From Candidatus Galloscillospira stercoripullorum (GTDB taxonomy: Bacteria; Bacillota; Clostridia; Oscillospirales; Oscillospiraceae), in the NCBI GenBank assembly GCA_018715695.1, contig DVLB01000089.1:1-62611 (forward strand): a stretch of 62,611 nt of DNA. Reading direction: 5' to 3'. The notes under the pieces were generated by a model. It searched no databases. It saw nothing but the letters and a program-made list of their open reading frames with translations, and had not been told where the DNA came from. Of the stretch, positions 60,386 through 62,611 are shown one piece after another. Every line of letters starts with the position of its first letter. Position 1 is the first letter of the stretch. The position numbers were made by a program, and so were the translations under genes.

Positions 60386-60619
60386 TTACAACGACTCGGA
60401 ATTGTAAGCCGATGTGTCATCTCTGATAAAATCCATCATTTCTCCTGCATTACAATTCATAACATCTGCAATTTTAAGGAGAACCGATAGATTTACTTCT
60501 TGATTTTTGCGAAGTTTAGTGAAAGTAGCAGAAGAAAGTCCTGCACGCTTGCGAAGCTCAGCTTTGCTCATCTCTCGTTCAGCGCAAAGGACCCATAATT
60601 TTTTGTAAGTTACTTTCAT
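60386..60619 (-). CDS. XRE/Cro-type regulator of the defence-like operon
   Basis: The 77-residue helix-turn-helix protein of the small YozG/HTH_26 kind (MSKAELRKRAGLSSATFTKLRKNQ) lies 21 bases before the CoiA-like gene on the same strand. It probably represses the operon from the AT-rich region 60620-60760. Such small regulators are common before defence systems on mobile elements. Confidence 0.85.
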   Translation of the reverse strand: MKVTYKKLWVLCAEREMSKAELRKRAGLSSATFTKLRKNQEVNLSVLLKIADVMNCNAGEMMDFIRDDTSAYNSESL

Positions 60620-60835
60620 GGTTTCACCCCGAATAAGAAGGATTTATAAAATTATACTACTACGAACCACATCTGTTTTCAACACATTTCGCTTTTTTAC
60701 GAGTTGTTTCGATTGTATAAATTAAAGTTATCGCGAATCTAAACGCTTTTTGCTTTACGAGTGATTTTTAAAATATTTTGTTGGCTATTCCCCTCGTCCT
60801 GTGATATTGTGTGTTGCTACCAGGAGGTGCAACGC

Positions 60836-61159
60836 ATGAAAACACGACTTAAGACCCTGTATGACTGCTTCTATACCCCGCCTGAGTTTTCGGAGCAGAA
60901 GCAGGAAGTGAAAGAATGCCACCAGGCACTCATTCAAGTGCTGGAGAAGCCGGAACGGCGGCTGGTACTACGAATCATGGATGCCCAGAGTCTGATGGCA
61001 GAGGAACGCTCCATCGACAGCTTTATCTCTGGATTTGAGCTGGCGTGGCAACTCTCCATGGAACTGAATCAATTTGAAAAAGAGCGCTCAGTCTCTCGCT
61101 GTACATCATCGAGGAGATCGGGTGCTCTTTCCATGTCTGGAGAGGAGGAAGAACCATGA
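60836..61159 (+). CDS. DUF6809-like small protein of integrative elements
   Basis: The product is 107 residues; the start MKTRLKTLYDCFYTPPEFSEQ follows AGGAGGT. A helical middle has SFISGFELAWQLSMEL, as in DUF6809 proteins seen on Firmicutes integrative elements. The C-terminus is short and Ser/Glu-rich. It overlaps the next gene start by four bases. GC content returns to host-like levels here. Confidence 0.7.
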   Translation: MKTRLKTLYDCFYTPPEFSEQKQEVKECHQALIQVLEKPERRLVLRIMDAQSLMAEERSIDSFISGFELAWQLSMELNQFEKERSVSRCTSSRRSGALSMSGEEEEP

Positions 61160-61613
61160 AGAAACGAATCATCACTGCCGCAGTCGCCGCCTGTCTGGCC
61201 CTGTGTGCCGCTGTGTGGCCGCAGGACGAGCCAGGGAAACACCCGCGCTGCCCACGCCAGCCGCTGTAATCGCCACACAGCCCGAAGTTCCGGAGATACC
61301 AGAAATAGAAGAAGTCAAATCATCAGAGGAAGAAAAGTCGGAAGCAACACTGCCGGAACTGGTCGAGGAAGCCGATATTGCCCCGGAGCCATCGCCTGCT
61401 CAAACGCCCTCAGCGAGTGAAGTACCGGTTCTACCTGAACAGGATGTCACAGCCCCACAAGAACCAGAACCTGCCCCGGCTTCACCTAACAGTGCTCCGG
61501 ACAACATGGTCTATGTGCCGGGCTTTGGATGGATAGAAAGCCAGGGACCCAACCATGCGGAATACGCCGAGGATATGCACGAGAACGGTAATAAAATCGG
61601 GATCATGGGATAA
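61156..61613 (+). pseudogene. frameshifted DUF6550-like secreted/membrane protein
   Basis: The start MKKRIITAAVAACLALCAAV looks like a signal peptide. That frame stops at 61269. The rest of the expected protein, a Pro/Glu-rich linker (ETPALPTPAAVIATQ...) and a conserved end (DNMVYVPGFGWIES), continues in another frame to 61613. One shift near 61205-61250 would join them. It is either a broken gene or a sequencing error. Confidence 0.6.
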
Positions 61614-61620
61614 ATGAAAA

Positions 61621-61658
61621 GCAGTGCGGTATCAGGACAAAGCCTGGTGCCGCACTGC
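61621..61658. terminator. terminator hairpin
   Basis: GCAGTGCGGTATCAGG and CCTGGTGCCGCACTGC pair around ACAAAG, with one mismatch, between convergent genes. An A-run precedes it and TT follows. Confidence 0.75.
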
Positions 61659-62611
61659 TTATTCTGTTTCCTGCTCCAATGCGTCGCGGATTATCTCATG
61701 GACATGGATCAGCGAAATAACTTCACAGAGAAACCGCACCGCCAGTTCCTTTTCGTCCAGCCAGGTGGTCTGCGGCGGCACATAGTAACCAGAATCAGTC
61801 TCTGCTTCTGCTCTGGCCTTGTGAATGGCTTTCTGGATGGAGAGCCACTGACCGTAAGCACCATCGTTCAACTGTTTTCTCAGTTTCCGGATGGCGCTCT
61901 TATACGCTTTCTCTGCACCACTGGGTCCGTTGTAGTTGAGCCGGATGGCCAGTTCCTGAAAGGTCATGCCCTGTTCGTTGGGCTGGCCGATCCCCAGATA
62001 ACAGCGCACCAAATTCAGCTCTCTGGGGCTCAGCACCTCCTCCATACGCTGGAGGATCAGCGTCCGGCGCATGAAGCGGTCGTAGGCTCTGGCGGGGTCA
62101 CCACCACAACCAAGGTCAAAGACTCGATCGCCCAAAGACTCGATCTGAAACACAGTGTGGTATTCTTCCAGCAGACGCTTGGCTACTTTAGCGGAGACTT
62201 CCAACTTCTCTTGAATGACGGTCAGAATATCTGCTTCAGCGTCCTGCTCGTGTGTGGCATAGAGAAATGCCACCTGGCGCAGCTGGTGGTAACGGTCCAG
62301 CGGAAGGGACAGAGAAAAAGAACTCTGGGCGGCGCAGTCCCGCATGGCCGTCTCAATGGCGGGGGTCGCGTAGGTCAGCAGCTTTGTTCCATAGGAGGGA
62401 TCAAACCGCCGTGCTGCGTCCAGCAGTGCCAGCGCCCCCTCCTGCTTGAGGTCGTCCACCAGAAAGTCCTGAGAAAACTGCTCGCAGTAGCTTGCGGCCA
62501 GCATGGTCAGGTATCCCTTGTTCTGGGAGAGCAGGAGCGGGGCGGCCTGAGGATCGCCGCCCTGTATCCGCAGGGCAAGCTCCTCGTTGCTGGAGCAGAG
62601 ATCGTCACAGC
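61659..62611 (-). CDS. sigma-70-family RNA polymerase sigma factor (5' end beyond window)
   Basis: At least 317 residues; the frame stays open to the right edge, with NEELALRIQGGDPQAAPLLL before the first internal Met, so the start is outside. Region 2 is DLKQEGALALLDAARRFDP, and region 4 begins LSPRELNLVRCYLGIG with a helix-turn-helix (MTFQELAIRLNY). Sigma factors of this kind occur on Firmicutes integrative elements, where they may drive element genes. Its tail of about 60 residues after region 4 is unusual. Confidence 0.82.
   Translation of the reverse strand, partial: CDDLCSSNEELALRIQGGDPQAAPLLLSQNKGYLTMLAASYCEQFSQDFLVDDLKQEGALALLDAARRFDPSYGTKLLTYATPAIETAMRDCAAQSSFSLSLPLDRYHQLRQVAFLYATHEQDAEADILTVIQEKLEVSAKVAKRLLEEYHTVFQIESLGDRVFDLGCGGDPARAYDRFMRRTLILQRMEEVLSPRELNLVRCYLGIGQPNEQGMTFQELAIRLNYNGPSGAEKAYKSAIRKLRKQLNDGAYGQWLSIQKAIHKARAEAETDSGYYVPPQTTWLDEKELAVRFLCEVISLIHVHEIIRDALEQETE

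Larger units (their letters stand above)
50293..62611. mobile_element. integrated genomic island or ICE (left part)
   Basis: The element begins at the broken tRNA-Leu and runs past the right edge. Its first 10 kb are clearly AT-richer than the sequence to the left and use A/T-ending codons. Cargo is a helicase-centred defence-like operon. The right end holds short genes typical of Firmicutes integrative elements and a sigma factor, with higher GC, so the element is a mosaic. No integrase is in view. Confidence 0.75.

Overview
The window looks like chromosome of a GC-rich, spore-forming gut member of the Clostridia, most like the Oscillospiraceae (Flavonifractor, Pseudoflavonifractor or Intestinimonas type). 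Evidence: strongly GC-rich codon use in genes of clear Firmicutes ancestry (CsoR, YlbJ/SpoVV, an LtaS-like enzyme with SLH domains, a VanG-type cluster), good Shine-Dalgarno sites before almost every gene, and TTG/GTG starts. The genus is an inference.

Layout. 1-18 kb is housekeeping and envelope sequence: a copper operon (csoR-copA, with a CopZ-like domain fused to CopA), a MATE exporter, malQ, cdd, a Na/Pi transporter with PhoU domain, DegV, a TetR gene with a long palindromic operator, a DUF2804 protein, spoVV/ylbJ, a phosphopantetheinyl transferase, and an overlapping glycolipid-type operon (MGDG-synthase-like glycosyltransferase, a 40-residue membrane protein, a flippase-like protein). 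18-19 kb holds a ROK kinase.

19.2-35.5 kb is a catabolic/uptake locus. Two tandem complete LIV-type ABC importers (H, M, G, F and a binding lipoprotein, twice) are followed by a CoA-transferase, an alpha/beta hydrolase and a TetR regulator. Divergent to them are a second alpha/beta hydrolase and a MaoC hydratase, and the rightward operon opens with a FabH/HMG-CoA-synthase-like enzyme. The divergent promoters share a 17-bp repeat at matching positions, which suggests one regulon for uptake and CoA-linked breakdown of an unknown carboxylate.

35.5-44.4 kb carries a DeoR regulator whose leader is a cluster of seven perfect inverted repeats (four abutting exactly), a phosphohexomutase, a HAD phosphatase, a PII-like/DUF1538 pair and an LtaS-like sulfatase ending in SLH domains.

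44.7-50.1 kb is a VanG-type (D-Ala-D-Ser) glycopeptide-resistance cluster: vanR, vanS, ligase, vanXY, a hexapeptide acetyltransferase and a soluble VanT-type racemase without the usual membrane half.

At 50293-50345 lies the 3' half of a tRNA-Leu, broken in the anticodon loop. Right of it the DNA is clearly AT-richer and reads as an integrated element running out of the window. Its first cargo is a four-gene operon plus an XRE regulator: a CoiA-like zinc protein, a coiled-coil protein with a degenerate P-loop, an unknown protein, and a 1755-residue DUF1998-type helicase. It resembles Druantia/DISARM defence systems but is not a clear match to a named type. The right end (DUF6809-like, a frameshifted DUF6550-like gene, a sigma factor) looks like integrative-element backbone.
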